Position numbers and translations under genes: made by a program. This document shows, piece by piece, positions 11,486 through 25,230 of a DNA stretch of 64,000 bases; position 1 is the stretch's first letter, and each line of letters opens with the position of its first letter. Source of the DNA: Oscarella lobularis (lineage: Eukaryota; Porifera; Homoscleromorpha; Homosclerophorida; Oscarellidae); contig NC_089182.1 of NCBI RefSeq assembly GCF_947507565.1, positions 186,001 through 250,000 on the forward strand, read 5' to 3'. The notes under the pieces were generated by a model. The model did not search any database and was not told the origin of the DNA. It saw only the letters and a list, made by a program, of their open reading frames with translations.

Positions 11486-12795
11486 CTACGTAGCACGTAG
11501 AACCTTACACACGTCGTCGACTGCGTTTAGACCCTCGAAAAACGGTATGAGCTCGAGCAGCTCGCGATCTTCGGGGTCCTCGAACCACGAGGCTACGGGA
11601 ACCTGCACGAAACGCCAAATAGGAAAACGAGTAAATAATCACGTGTGCGCGCGCGACATACCGCGTTGTCGGGGTGAAAAAGATACGACGCGGGCGAGTT
11701 ATCGAGGATGATCGTCGACTTGAGAGGCCGTCCGAGTTTACTTAGATCCTAAATCAATGCTTTTAAAAAAAAAATGGGGCCCCATTCGGGGGTTCCGTTA
11801 CGCACCTTTACGTAATTGCCGCGATGGTAGACGCACGCCTCGCGAAATAAGCGCGCGCGAAAGCAGCCGTACTTATCGAGTAGATCGGTCACAGGATCGG
11901 CGTACTAAACACAGAACAGAACGCCTATCGGGAGAGAAACCCGATCTCATTCATCGCATACCTTAGCGAGACTAGCCGTAAATAAAACGCATTCGTACAA
12001 TTCGGCCATACGTTTCAAAAACTCGTCGACGTAGGGCCGTTTGAGCACGTACACCTTGGGAGCGCGCGAGAAAAGGGAAGGGAACCACTAACACGCCGCA
12101 GCTAAACAAACGGAAGACGATATCACCTGATGAACGGTACCGTCGATTTCGACGGGTACGACAAAATCTGCATTGTGAACCGGCTTGTCGATAGAGGGAA
12201 AAAAATGACTTAGGTATAGTGTCTTCGCACGTACGAGTCTCTCCCTACCTTGAACGAACTGTGAACGAGCGTTTCGTCGAGATCGATCACTAGACACTTC
12301 TTGCTTTTGTCCCGCACTTCCGGCAGAAGAAATTTGCCCTGATGATTCACCTAAGAAAAGGAGCGCGCGTAGAGTCGCGAACCGGAAAGAAAAATCGACA
12401 GCGGGGAGAAGCCACACTGGAGAGAGAACTCTCTCGGAGAGAGCGTGGGAACTTCCCGTAAAGAACGAACCCCGCCTCCTTCTAATCTGAGCGCGCAAGA
12501 AAGCCGTTGGGATAGAGAGACTCACCTTAGGCGACGGCGGCGTTTCGGTGAAGGACGACGTACGTTTCCGGCCGCCAAAGCAGCAAAGAAGCGCCGATAG
12601 GAAACCGCTCTTACGCGATCGAGCCGGCGCCGCGTCAGCGCTCACGTTGACGCTGCCTGCGAGCGAAGAAAATTAGCAACACGAGCGCGCGGGCGTCGAG
12701 GCGCCTCGTCGTTTTATTTATAACGTACCGTTCAGAGCGGTGGGGAATCCGTGCAACGGTTCGTCCTCTTTTGATACCTGCGTTATCACGTCCAT
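11486..12795 (-). CDS. CTDSPL: CTD small phosphatase (CTDSP1/2/L family)
   Basis: This is a Mg2+-dependent HAD-type serine phosphatase that acts on RNA polymerase II CTD Ser5 and on REST and SMAD proteins. Exon 1 encodes [20 protein letters not shown] from an ATG at 12793-12795, and exon 2 adds the SCP-type cysteine cluster LLCCFGG. The catalytic DxDxT signature is intact in [35 protein letters not shown] follows, and the C-terminal exons read [20 protein letters not shown] and [18 protein letters not shown], stopping at 11486-11488. Layout and length resemble CTDSP1/2/L; a single sponge gene is probably co-orthologous to all three, so the symbol is nominal. Introns are short (roughly 60-170 bp). 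Confidence 0.9.
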
Positions 12796-13111
12796 CGCGT
12801 CGAGATGGCCCCCCCGAAGCGAGAACGATTTCCTGTGCTTCGATTCGCCCTCCGGGGAACGGTGAGAGCGCGCGTGCGAGGAAGGGAATGAGTTCGAATG
12901 AAGGACTCGGGCTTCTTCGCGTTAGCGGCTGCGTCGTAGCTCGCTTTGCAGATGAGGAGAGGGCTCACACGACGGAATGCAAATCAAAAGCATCACGTGA
13001 CAAGCAGCCAATTAATTATATACAGACTTGAGAACAGAAATCCACGAGCAAAAATTCTTCTGTAGTGTAGACGATAGAAATACCATTTTAACCACCTCGC
13101 CCCGTTTTCGT
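12796..13111. other. Intergenic region, 5' of CTDSP-type gene
   Basis: This stretch holds the promoter and 5' UTR of the minus-strand phosphatase gene, then the 3' flank of CHMP2A. TCACGTGA occurs near 12993. No convincing coding exon or repeat was seen. Confidence 0.5.
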
Positions 13112-14208
13112 TCATTCTCGACGCAAATTGTCCAGTCTATAATATTAAAATTAAAATACCCACAAGAGTCATTAGACATTTATTACCTTGCTTGGAGATC
13201 GGCGTCGGCGGCACCGCTCTCCGCCCCCACGGCTGCCGTCGCTTGAGGCGTCGCCTTTTTCTTTGCCAGAGGATCTCCCACACCCCCAATATCAAACAAC
13301 TAAAAAAATCCCTATATAAGTATATCTGATTTTTTCCCTCCCTTACTTTGTCTGTGAGAGTGAGTCCCAGCTCGTCGAAAACTTGCTGCACGATGGCTTC
13401 CCTGTTGTGTAATACAAGTAAATCTCATCGACTCTTGGACGGATACAGCTAATTGGTTTTACCCTTCCTCTTCGTCCTCTTCCTCTCCAATGACGTCATC
13501 AACGGCGTCACTCATCATCTCCTCTTTCATATCCATTATTTCCGTCTGTTTTAGAAAAAAATATGGAGTGAATGGGAAATTGAAGGCTGGATACCTGTTT
13601 TTCAAATTCCATCATGATTTTCTGTATTTGAGGCAAATTCATCTGCTTGTTCATTGTAGCCATAGCCTACAAAAAAAAACACCAATAAAAACCGTCAATT
13701 GTCAAAATTTTATTCTCTTACCTTAGTGACTCCTTTCATAGCAGAAGCCATCTGCGCAGTAGACCTCAAAGTCTACACACATAAAATCAAATAGATTCCT
13801 AGACTATGATCTCATAGCTCTAACCTGTATCTTCAAAGATACGGCCTGTATGTTGGCCTTCATCAGAATAAATTTCTTCACGTAACGACGCGTTCGAACG
13901 AGATCTTTAGCCATGATTCTGACTGCTTCCTACATTTTATAAGGTCTTGAAACTGAGATCGCAGTTATTTTTTTTCTTCGCTATCTACCATTTGTCCCTG
14001 CTTCGCCATTTTCTTTATATCGGCTATAACTTTCTTTTCCTGTGATTCCAGTTTATTCTTTTCGCGATCGAGTTCCCTTTTGCGTGCGTTAGAGCGCGAT
14101 TCGGTTCGTTTTGACGCGAGTTTACCTGATGGTCTTGTTGAGGGCCCTCTGATTCTGTTTGAGGATTTCTTCTGGCGTCTTTCGCTTGCCAAAAAGCCAC
14201 GACATCAT
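13112..14208 (-). CDS. CHMP2A: CHMP2A: ESCRT-III subunit
   Basis: CHMP2A (yeast Vps2) is a core ESCRT-III filament subunit acting in endosomal sorting, cytokinetic abscission and membrane repair. The start reads MMSWLFGKRKTPEEILKQNQ, then LDREKNKLESQEKKVIADIK and MAKQGQM, all typical of the first basic helices. Acidic residues follow in the helix 4-5 region, then FDELGLTLTDK. At 13183 the frame hits a stop just after DADLQAR, which would remove the MIT-interacting motif. However, AAG followed by GTAATA there is a good donor, and a 25-nt terminal exon at 13112-13136 adds LDNLRRE and a stop. That restores the canonical MIM1 helix seen in human CHMP2A. Both ends fit the family well. Confidence 0.92.
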
Positions 14209-14420
14209 CGTCTTGCAAGCAAACTGCTCTCAAAAGGGTCACAAGATCGCGAGAATTAGAAGAAAGTGATGTCACTACTGCTAGTGATGTCACTGTCGGC
14301 GCCCGGATAATCAACCCCCGGATAGACGCCTCGGTGGTCATGAGACAAATTCTTCCCCATCCTCGTCCCATTCACTACTACGGAGCAAAATTCATGGGAG
14401 CGACGATGTGGTTTTGGATT

Positions 14421-14720
14421 TTATGGCGTCTGAAACACGATTGGCCCGAATTGATCGTCAGTTTGCACCTCTTTCGCTCGTACGACGCCTTTTGATCGTT
14501 TCTTTTCACTCAGGGTCATCATCACGCCATAAAAGACGAAAAAGGCGATCACTAACGTGAAACAGAAAAAGAGGGAACCCCAAACGAATTCGGAGAACTG
14601 CAGTAGTAAAAATACTGTGTTTTCTAAATACGCGATAAGAATAATAATAAGAATATGAACAAAAAGTGAAGTGGTGAAATCCGGCATACCAGATGCAACC
14701 AAAACCCATTCAATATACAT
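14421..14720 (-). CDS. Possible small membrane protein, 99 residues
   Basis: An open frame with an ATG at 14718-14720 (MYIEWVLVASGM) encodes two or three strongly hydrophobic stretches (LFVHILIIILIAYLE, LFFCFTLVIAFFVFYGVMM). A basic, soluble tail ends in DDQFGPIVFQTP. It lies between CHMP2A and the kinase gene on the same strand. The frame is closed just upstream by TGA. No family is recognised. It could be a genuine short gene, an alternative last exon of the kinase gene (a TTTCTTTAG acceptor lies at about 14756-14764), or chance. AT-rich sequence makes chance hydrophobic ORFs plausible. Confidence 0.35.
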   Translation of the reverse strand: MYIEWVLVASGMPDFTTSLFVHILIIILIAYLENTVFLLLQFSEFVWGSLFFCFTLVIAFFVFYGVMMTLSEKKRSKGVVRAKEVQTDDQFGPIVFQTP

Positions 14721-14768
14721 AGTAGTTAAAATCACAATTCATCCATACTGGCAGAAGTCTAAAGAAAA

Positions 14769-17117
<2,349 letters not shown>

Positions 17118-17434
17118 CGCCAGCGAATGTGACAAAACGCCAACCTTATGAGATTCTTTGTGGTGAATGACGTAAGGTTCTATACGGGATTGGAGTACGC
17201 ACGTGAGTTCCAAGAACATTCGCTAATTCATTTAAAATCTTTAAGAAGAACTCTTCTAGTGTCGCTAAACTAACGATAAAATGAAACAGTTTCGATTTTC
17301 CTCGCTAATTAAAAAAAGAGACAAAACGTGACGTCACACAACATAGAACATTTTCCACTCACATTCCTACGGGGCACACCACTTACTCTACCCCTCTCTA
17401 GAACTTAAAACGTATATGTAACACTTATAAAAGT
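17118..17434. other. Intergenic region between kinase 5' end and beta-catenin 3' end
   Basis: About 317 bp. The kinase reading frame remains open to 17219 upstream of the chosen ATG (longer N-terminus MFLELTCVLQS), so the start could be earlier. The rest is AT-rich with no exon seen. Confidence 0.5.
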
Positions 17435-20400
17435 CTAGAGGTCAGTGTCAAAATATTGCTGGGGTCCGTCTGTTTGCATAGCGAGAGGGAAACCACCCGA
17501 TTGGCCCACCATTCCATCATACGATAAATCAGGTTGGGGCTGCTGCTGTTGATAAGACGCTTGAGGAATCATAGGCTGTTGTTGCTGATAACTGGGATTG
17601 AATCCCCCTGGAACCTGTGGCCCCACGCCTCCACCACTCATTTGTCTCGCAACAGCGGCGTGATGAGCTGCGGCAGCGGCAGCGGCAGCTAAGAAAACCA
17701 ATAAAATTTAGTACAAAATCAATCATTATAAAAACTACCTTGGGGTGGTTGCTGTTGTTGTTGTTGTTGTTGCATGTGCTGCATTCCCTGGTAACCTCCT
17801 GGGCGTGCGATCAACTGCTGTTGCAGTTGCTGTCTCAAAGGCCTCGAGAACGTATCCGTCTTTTTAGAGACGAAAACGTTCATAAACCAATACCTACGCG
17901 TCTATAATAAGAATTACCTCTGACCACTGTCCGCCTGCTGAGTCAGTTCGAGCCAGAGTTGACGTCAATTCGACAGATAATCTCGTTCTGTAATCCTGGC
18001 TCTTATCCTCGGACATCCGGAAGAGTGCAGCAGCGGCGTACGTTGCTAAGCAAAACAATTAGACAATCAGTTTAATTTCGTTTGCTGATTATTTACCGAT
18101 TCCTTCGTTTCTTGACTGTAGCAATTCGGTCAAAGGCGCCGCCGCGTTCTCCGCTTCAATCGCCTCCGCGTATTCTTTCTCAAAAGCCATCTCACATAGG
18201 GCCCCAGACGCAACGCGAACAACGTTCTCATGAGACGAGTAAAGCAACTACGAAGAGGGGCTATATAGAGACGCCAGATCTCCCTCCCCAACTACTTTAC
18301 GTACTTGTACAAATAACGGAATGCACGCTAATCCATGTATGACAGCTCGATTTGCAGGATCTCTGGCGAGAATGTGCAACGCACCAACACATCCTTCGAC
18401 AATCTCCTCCATAGCAACTCCATCCTTCACACACACAAAAAAAATAGATGAGTTAATTCTATTTGTCTACTTTTACGTACCACTCTTGCTGGTTTCGTAT
18501 CGGGTCCGAGAGACAGTTGGCGCTGTACGATCTGATGAGCATTAGACAGCAATTGACAGAGACGATGAATTCCACCGTTCTCTCTTATCGGAGTGTGATT
18601 ATGCGGAGAGAGCGCCAGATTGCGAATCAGACCAATCACGGCCTTGAGAAGAGGCCACTTGGACGGCGGATCAAGAATCTTAACAATGATAGGAATTCCG
18701 TATTGAAGACGAATCGTATTCTGAGCCATTTCCGCTTCCGGATGTCGACTGGTAAGATGCCGCAGCGCACACACAGCCGGCTCCGCAATCTCGTCATGAT
18801 CACCAGCCTGAGAACATATGCGAAGCAAAGCCTCAATCCCACCACACTGACAAACAACAACCTAAGAAGAAAAAACAATATAAAGACACACTATACATAA
18901 GACTTTTATATTTACTTTATTCTGAAGGTTGTTGCAGGTGAGATTGGAGAGAATTCCAACGGCACACGTCACGGACGCCACGTCATTAATCGACAACATC
19001 TGTATGAGAATTTGAAGCAATTGTTGCTGATTCTGAAGGTGACTCGCGGCGTCGGACAAATTTCTCAAACACCACAGGCAATTCTGTACGAGACGCGATG
19101 ACCGACCCGTCAAATGAGCCGTCAGGGCTGCGAGACCTCCAGCCTAAAAATACACCACCAATCGATTATTCAAAAAAAAGAGGAAATCAAATATATATTA
19201 TTTATATTTACGTCGACTATGGCTTGCTTGTTCATTGGGCAAACGGAAAGGACCTTGAGAAGACGGCTCGTCGTCCATAGCAACTTTTCATACGTAAACG
19301 TTTTCATGATTCGAACGAGTTCCGCTGGACCCCCGCAGCCCAGAATACTCAGCTTGCTCTCTTGACTCCCATACGCCAATATGTGAAGGCAATCCACGGT
19401 GATGGCTAAAAATTTCGGATTTCCTCTCGACAAAAGCGAAACCATTTTCTGAAGCCCCCCTTAAAAATAAATAATAATAGAGTGAGTTTTTATTTATTTA
19501 TTTATTTATTTATTACCAGCGATGCGGAGTGACATTTTGCTTCCGTCTTGATGTAGCAACAAATTGTGCAAAGTGGTTATTGCATAAAAGAGAACGTTCT
19601 CGACGGGCGAACTGGATAAAGAGACCCCATATAGCTTCTCCCTCCCCCAAATTGGAATCTCCTTTGCATACCCAAGAAGACGAACAAGAGCTGGAATTCC
19701 ACCCGCTTTGTACATAGAAGACAGTCCTTGTCTAAATGAGGCAATGCAAATGATTAAGGCAATTTTGAATATAAAAGACGCCCTCTATAAACACCAAATT
19801 ACGAGCCCAATCCACGTTCACCACAAAGGAAATTAAATAATGAAACCGGACAAATCTTACGCGCCGCAAATCGAATCATTTTCTCATACCCAATACGATT
19901 AATTACCTGTGATGGGATAAATTGTGAAGAGTTCCGCTAATCGATCTCATGGCATCGGGTTCATTCGTCGTTCCAAGAACGTGAACCAATCCGCCAATCA
20001 GCGCCGGATTTCCAATAATCGCGTGTCGACTCGCCTCCCTTTTCGACAGTTCGTGCACAATCAAAGCGGCGTGGTTCACGACAGACGGATCTCCGTCGCC
20101 TAGCAACCGCGTTGCCTCGGGGATAACACGCCCCGCCAAATCAGCATCATCTTGATAGTTGATAATACTCATCACGGCGTTCCGAAGCATCGCGGACGGT
20201 TCCGCTAGACGCTGCATGCTGCTCGGCTCCGCGGGGGTGCCGGGAATGCTGACGCTGCTCATTCGGCTCATGGGATCATCCTGAATGGGTTCGCTGTACA
20301 TGCCATGGGGAGGATGACTATAAAGTCGATATAAATGTATGTAGATTGACCGCCAGATATAATATGTAGTCAAATACCTCAGTCCTCCTCCTCCTCCTCT

Positions 20401-21556
20401 TGATGATGCGGAGGGCGGTCGTTTCGGTTGTCGCCAGTCGCTTACGCCGCTGTGATTGGATGGCGGCGGAGGTGGATCGTCTTCTGTGTCTGACTGAATT
20501 CCTGACTGAATGCCAGACGGAGCGCCAGATGGAACGCCGCTTGTTGCAATTCCTGATGCAATTCCCGAATCGGGTGGCGGTCTTCCGGGCGAACCGAGCA
20601 ATTCCAGCAACTCGCCCATTCCTGGTATACAACAAAACCCTTGCCAATGACATCACCATCAAAAAACGACGTATGTACCAGTCGACGGGTCGAAGCCGAG
20701 TTCACCGCCACCACCAGTCATGGGGTCAGAGAAGCCGCCGCCACCACCACTCTGTTGCCTATAAAGAAAAACAAAGGAAACAATGAGCGGCTGCTGTAGC
20801 GCCTTGGGAGTCCGTTTGCCAATGATACATGTATCAGTCTCGACTACTGTACTGCTGTACTACAGTACTACGGACCCTTGGCAGTTGGGAGGCGATGACG
20901 TATCGGTCATGTCGAGGATCATATCCAAAACGGATTGATGATGAAGGGAGTCGTTTAACGCGTTAGCGCCGCCTAATACCATGACTCTAGCGATTGCGGG
21001 GAGCACGTCGAATGAGCGAAGCGACTCGCGATCGCTTGGATATAAACGGATGCGACGGGACGCCGACCCCGCCCGCGACAGCCAATTAAGCTCGACCGCC
21101 GAATCCATAGCAAAGAAATGATTCCTTGCGAGTCAAAGAAAGGACGAAGATTGCCGCGCGATCGCGACTCGAGCGCGTCGCTAATAACGCGCTAATCGAC
21201 GCTCTCCGCGAGCCCGATTCAATAAGTCGTCTCAGGACCGCCAAAGACGATCAAAGGGGAAGATCGCGCGCGAGGGGAGCGAGCGAGTGCGCAAAGCGAG
21301 AGAAAAAAAAGCGCGTCGTCACCTGTTCAGAGGAGAGGGCAAGTAAGGCGATTGTTGGCCGCCGCCGCCGCCGAACTGCATCGCCTAAAGGCGCGACATG
21401 TACCCCAATCGATCGTCGGATGTCGTCGCTTTTTTTTTTTCGCTTACCGGATCGCCGCCGTAATATTGATGTTGCGATTGGGCTGCTTGTCGGGGAAACA
21501 ATGAAAAATGGATAAATCGTTCGCCGATCGAGGGGCCTACCCTGTTGAGCTGTCAT
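17435..21556 (-). CDS. CTNNB1: Beta-catenin (armadillo)
   Basis: Beta-catenin is the Wnt effector and a cadherin-catenin adhesion protein. The first exons are read as MTAQQ (ATG 21554-21556), [13 protein letters not shown] and [20 protein letters not shown], then a Gly-rich exon ending LGFDPSTG. The destruction-box degron follows: [19 protein letters not shown], with serine or threonine at four-residue spacing like human S33, S37, T41 and S45. Armadillo repeats are clear ([125 protein letters not shown]). The C-terminal tail is Q- and A-rich and ends YFDTDL, the conserved PDZ-ligand and transactivation end. At least a dozen short introns are present. It is divergent from PEX11. Confidence 0.96.
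19491..19516. repeat. (TTTA)n microsatellite in a beta-catenin intron
   Basis: About six TTTA units sit at the end of a short beta-catenin intron, next to the exon encoding RIAGNK-type armadillo sequence. Confidence 0.85.
20876..21108 (-). CDS. Possible alternative first exon of beta-catenin
   Basis: Inside the largest 5' intron of beta-catenin lies a 233-nt open frame from an ATG at 21106-21108 ([19 protein letters not shown]) to a GTCCGT donor at 20870-20875. It ends [19 protein letters not shown]. Its phase (2) is exactly that of the normal upstream exon, so it would splice in frame to the Gly-rich exon at 20758. It would replace the MTAQQ N-terminus but leave the degron and armadillo repeats intact. 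No splice acceptor was sought upstream. The donor is weak, and the exon has no family match I recognise. Confidence 0.4.
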
Positions 21557-22266
21557 GTTTTGGTATGAAAATACGAGCAACAATTCACACGGGAAAGATG
21601 GAGATGGCGAGGACCCTCGGGCCGAGATCGAATTTTCTTCTTTTCTCGTCCTACGTCAACTGGGGAGACGCGCGAGAGAGAGAGGGTTGAGATTGCGATT
21701 GAAATGGGTGGGACGCGTGCGCGAGGCGACGATCCGAAGGCGTATTTTGTCGTTCGGTCGCGCGCCCGTTTGTCATTCCCAGTCCAAACATGGCCCTTTA
21801 TCATATGTTTCTCTTCGAACAATGGTCTTTGTCGATCGGGGGACCCACGGGAAATCGTTTTCGGGGTGTCGAGAGTGCTAGAGTACCGCGGGGATGCTCA
21901 CCGCCGTTCAAAAATACGGTCTCAGGAGACGCACGACCAAAAGTTCCTGCCCTTGACGAAATACAGTCGGGGATCGATCGCGAGGCGATCTCGTGACCAC
22001 GCTTTGAGGAGATTAATTATGCGTCGGCTCTTCTCATTGGTTTGCTCCGCCCACGTGGTCGCCCGCCAGGAAATACAATGACGTATATCGACGTGACACT
22101 CCTGATGACTTCGTTGCCCGAGCGCTCGTCCTCTTGGAAGTAGAACTTTGAGATGACCGCAGCGAGCCCAAAATCAATGCAAATTGCATGAAAATTCCTT
22201 AGCCACACGCGCGGTGAGCAATAACTGTATTGAAATCAATTCGCGGTTCCTCCTCCGTTTCGCCGA
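21557..22266. promoter_or_regulatory. Divergent beta-catenin / PEX11 intergenic region
   Basis: About 710 bp, GC-rich near beta-catenin (many CG and GCG steps) and more AT-rich near PEX11. Several frames are open by chance in the GC-rich part, but none resembles a protein. No TATA box stands out, which suits a CpG-type bidirectional promoter. Confidence 0.5.
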
Positions 22267-23031
22267 ATGGATACCGCAAAGGACTGCATCGCGTTCCTGC
22301 AATTGACAGCAGGTCGAGATAAAGTTTACAGGTCAGCGGTTGCTATATTCGTCCAACCGCAGCTCGATAATTCATAAAACGGCTCTTTTTCACTCAGAAC
22401 GCTCCAATACCTAAGCAGATTGCTGCTACGAGTGCGGTTCAATAATGATGATGACGATGATGATGGCGGCACCAGTCTTGCTTCCCTATTTCTTCAAGCA
22501 TTCGAGTCTCATATGACGATCTCGAGAAAACGTGCGTAAAATGAGATAGTGTTCTAATTAATTCACCTTTTTACCTTGCCAGTTTTTCGTCTTTTCAATG
22601 TTTTCGAGTTCGCAATTAGAGCATTGGAAGCGCGACAAAACCCGGACGTCGTTGTGTCAGCATTGGAAACGTGTTCTCTACTATTAAAATCGCTTTGGAT
22701 GGTTTTCGATCACGTCATTTGGCTTTCCAAAGCCCTTCACATTCCTTTCGATGCAGAATCCATGGCAAGGAAATCCAATTGGACGTGGCTACTTGCACTC
22801 ATTCTATGCGTTGTGCAAGACATTTACAAAATCAAAATCAGAAAAACGCAACAGTCCTACTGGGATCTGATAAGAGATACGTGCGACTTGCTCATTCCCG
22901 TTGGAAATCTACGCCTGATTGGCTGGCACGACCGCGGTTCGGCTGGCTTGTTCGGTGTCATATCTTCGCTCATGAGAGCGAGCGAAATCTGGACGAAAGA
23001 AATTAGAACAAGAAAAACAAGAAGATACTAA
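22267..23031 (+). CDS. PEX11: PEX11-type peroxisomal membrane protein
   Basis: PEX11 proteins shape and elongate peroxisomal membranes before fission. Exon 1 reads MDTAKDCIAFLQLTAGRDKV from an ATG at 22267-22269. Exon 2 adds LQYLSRLLLRVRFNNDDDDD, with a run of aspartates unusual for the family. Exon 3, entered after a phase-1 join, runs LFRLFNVFEFAIRALEARQN to the stop. The membrane-associated middle reads FDHVIWLSKALHIPF and WTWLLALILCVVQDIYKIKI. The C-terminal block LIRDTCDLLIPVGNLRLIGW and SAGLFGVISSLMRASEIW matches the family signature. Which vertebrate paralog (alpha, beta, gamma) is closest was not decided. FIS1, a partner of PEX11 in organelle fission, lies about 2.2 kb away on the same strand. 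Confidence 0.87.
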
Positions 23032-23096
23032 ACTAATAATGCACATGTACTGAAAGACTTCCTATGAGGGGATGCATGTATCAGAGAATTAGATAT

Positions 23097-24927
23097 CTAG
23101 CACTTTGAGCTGTTTTCTTCACCGTCCCCTTCGCCGTCTCCCGCACCGCCGCCACCTCCTGATTCCAATTCATCGTGATTGGCAAAGGGATCCAGTTCAG
23201 CAAATCGATTGAACCACGCAGACATTGGCATTGGACTCTTCTTCTTCTGCTTCCTTTGTCTGTCTGCCGTCTCCTGCTCTTCCTTTGCAATCCTTCCTTC
23301 CTCCTCTTGACGTGACACCGCTTCTTGTGATTGGTTCGGTTTCAAACAGGGCGAAAGGTCCAATGATTCGAAATCAGTCACGTCCAAATCTAATAAATCT
23401 GACGGCATTACCAAATCCCCTTTACCTTTAGCCAAATTCTCTAGAAAATCATCCTTGGATTGCCGTGGAGGTGACTTCAGCTTTTGAGTCATTAATTTCA
23501 GTTCGTTTTCCCACGTCTCGTCGTTCTCTTCTTCTTCTTCTCCTCCTCTTTTCTCCTCGCCACCTTTGTCTTCGTTTGTGTAATTCGGCCAATCCAGTCG
23601 TCTCAATTCTTCCATTATAAATTTCTGCTCTTCACTCTGCGGCTCTCCCTCCTCTTCCTCGCCGTTATCATCGTCTCTTTTTCTCAAATCGAATTCTCCC
23701 TTTTCCTCCTCCTCCTCTTCCTCCTCCTCCTCCTCATATTTCTCTTCATCATCCTCCACTTTGCCTTCCGATTGCTCAACATTTGCAGACCCAAAAAGAT
23801 CTGAATCCCAATCTTCCGCCTGCTCCGACGCTTCCCCTTCCTTCACCACATCTTTCAATAATCGATACTGATGATGATGATATGATTGGGACCAATCCAG
23901 CAGCTCTTTGAAACGCTGCTCAGATTCGCCAAAGCTCACGCTTAGAGACTGGTAATAAGGATTAAGAGATTTTGACAGCAAGTTGCAATGACTAGCGCTT
24001 AGCACTTCAATTTTCTCACAGACATCCACTTTTAAACGATCAAATCGTCGCTTCGCCTCTTTCACAGCTTTCTGGGCCTAATAAAAATAAAAAAATTCAT
24101 GTCAGAATTGCAGTTTTCTTCCTCTTACGTCGCGATATTTTTGCAGCAATTTCTGATCTTCTGGATCCAGATTTTTCGACGCGTCTTTGAGCCACAGCAA
24201 TCCGCCGCGATATTCTCTTCTCAGCTTTTCCATTTGATCGGTGGTCGACTTGGCGTCGGCTAAAGCGCGACGACAAAACGTCTCCATCTCGTCGTGAAGA
24301 CGAGTCAAAGGAGTCACGCACTTTATCCTGAAAAATTTATAATTATATTAATTAATTCCTTTGATCTGTTTCGCACCTTTCGTCGCTGTCTCCTTCAAAA
24401 ACTTTGGAAAGATTGAGCATTGATTTACCAGCACGAGATTCGTCTTGATTTCCTTCAGCGTGAAGAAAATCAGCGAGTTCCTGTTCACGATCTGACGTAT
24501 CTGAAATAAACGCCTCCTCTATCCCACGTACAAAAGAAAACGTTGTGTTCTAACCAGTGAGTTTCTTCCTATATGCAGAACAGATTCTAGTCAGACGATC
24601 CGATGTCGCCTGAATTGATTTCATGTGCTAAGAAAAAAAAAATTAAATAAAATTCAAACTTTTTTTCCCTCTTGCCTCGAGTCTTAGATCGAGTTGCGCG
24701 TCTCCGGCGACGACGTATTCGTCTTGCCTCTTGCCTCGCTTTTCGATCCACGACTGTTTGGTTTTCCAGTACTTTTTCTTGACTTTGGCGCTTAGTGATG
24801 GACTTCCTGTGCGTTCCCTTCCCCTGTAATAACGATGGCCGCCTTCTTCGGTCAAATCGACGTCTGGAACGCGTCGATAGCCCGATCCTGTTTGGAGAAA
24901 AGACGACGACGAAGACGACGACGCCAT
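23097..24927 (-). CDS. ICA1: ICA1: islet cell autoantigen 1-like AH/BAR protein
   Basis: ICA1 (ICA69) is an arfaptin-homology BAR-domain protein that pairs with PICK1 and works in dense-core vesicle biogenesis and AMPA receptor trafficking. The start is MASSSSSSSFLQTGSG (ATG 24925-24927). Early in the BAR domain KYWKTKQSWIEKRGKRQDEY and VVAGDAQLDLRLEA match the family closely. Later helices read MEKLRREYRGGLLWLKDASK, RFDRLKVDVCEKIEVLSASH and CNLLSKSL. An acidic, glutamate-run linker (about 23680-23760) follows, and the C-terminal block is MSAWFNRFAELDPFANHDEL, the ICA1 signature. The linker is longer and more acidic than in vertebrates. It is divergent from FIS1 with 303 bp between starts. 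Confidence 0.9.
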
Positions 24928-25230
24928 TGGAAGCGGTAGAGGAATAGAAAGAGCGGGCGCACTTCTCCCCCACTCTTCGAAGACCTTCTGAGGTTATTAA
25001 GCAACGCAGCGCTTGCTCATGTATCGCTTACTGAAGCAAGACCTTCGAAAAATGTAGCCAGGCAGCGAGAAAGCGGCCTCAAAGAGAAGTATACGTGTTA
25101 TTATCCGGGCTTCCGTGAATCCAGCTCGCGATCGGCTGTTTTACCTCTAGGAAGTAAGAATTGCGAGTCTTTCGCCGCAGAGAGGTCTTATCATTGCGTA
25201 CAGGTTCGTTTCGCTAAAGAGAAGCATCGA
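24928..25230. promoter_or_regulatory. Divergent ICA1 / FIS1 promoter region
   Basis: 303 bp between two divergent start codons. No TATA box or clear repeat was seen. A shared bidirectional promoter is inferred from the spacing. Confidence 0.5.

Noticed and set aside
13183-13185. Stop codon as the true end of CHMP2A
   Set aside because: It would remove the conserved MIM1 helix, while a short exon downstream restores it in frame.
21246-21258. ATCAAAG TCF/LEF-like site in the first beta-catenin intron
   Set aside because: A single seven-base match is expected often by chance; no cluster was seen.
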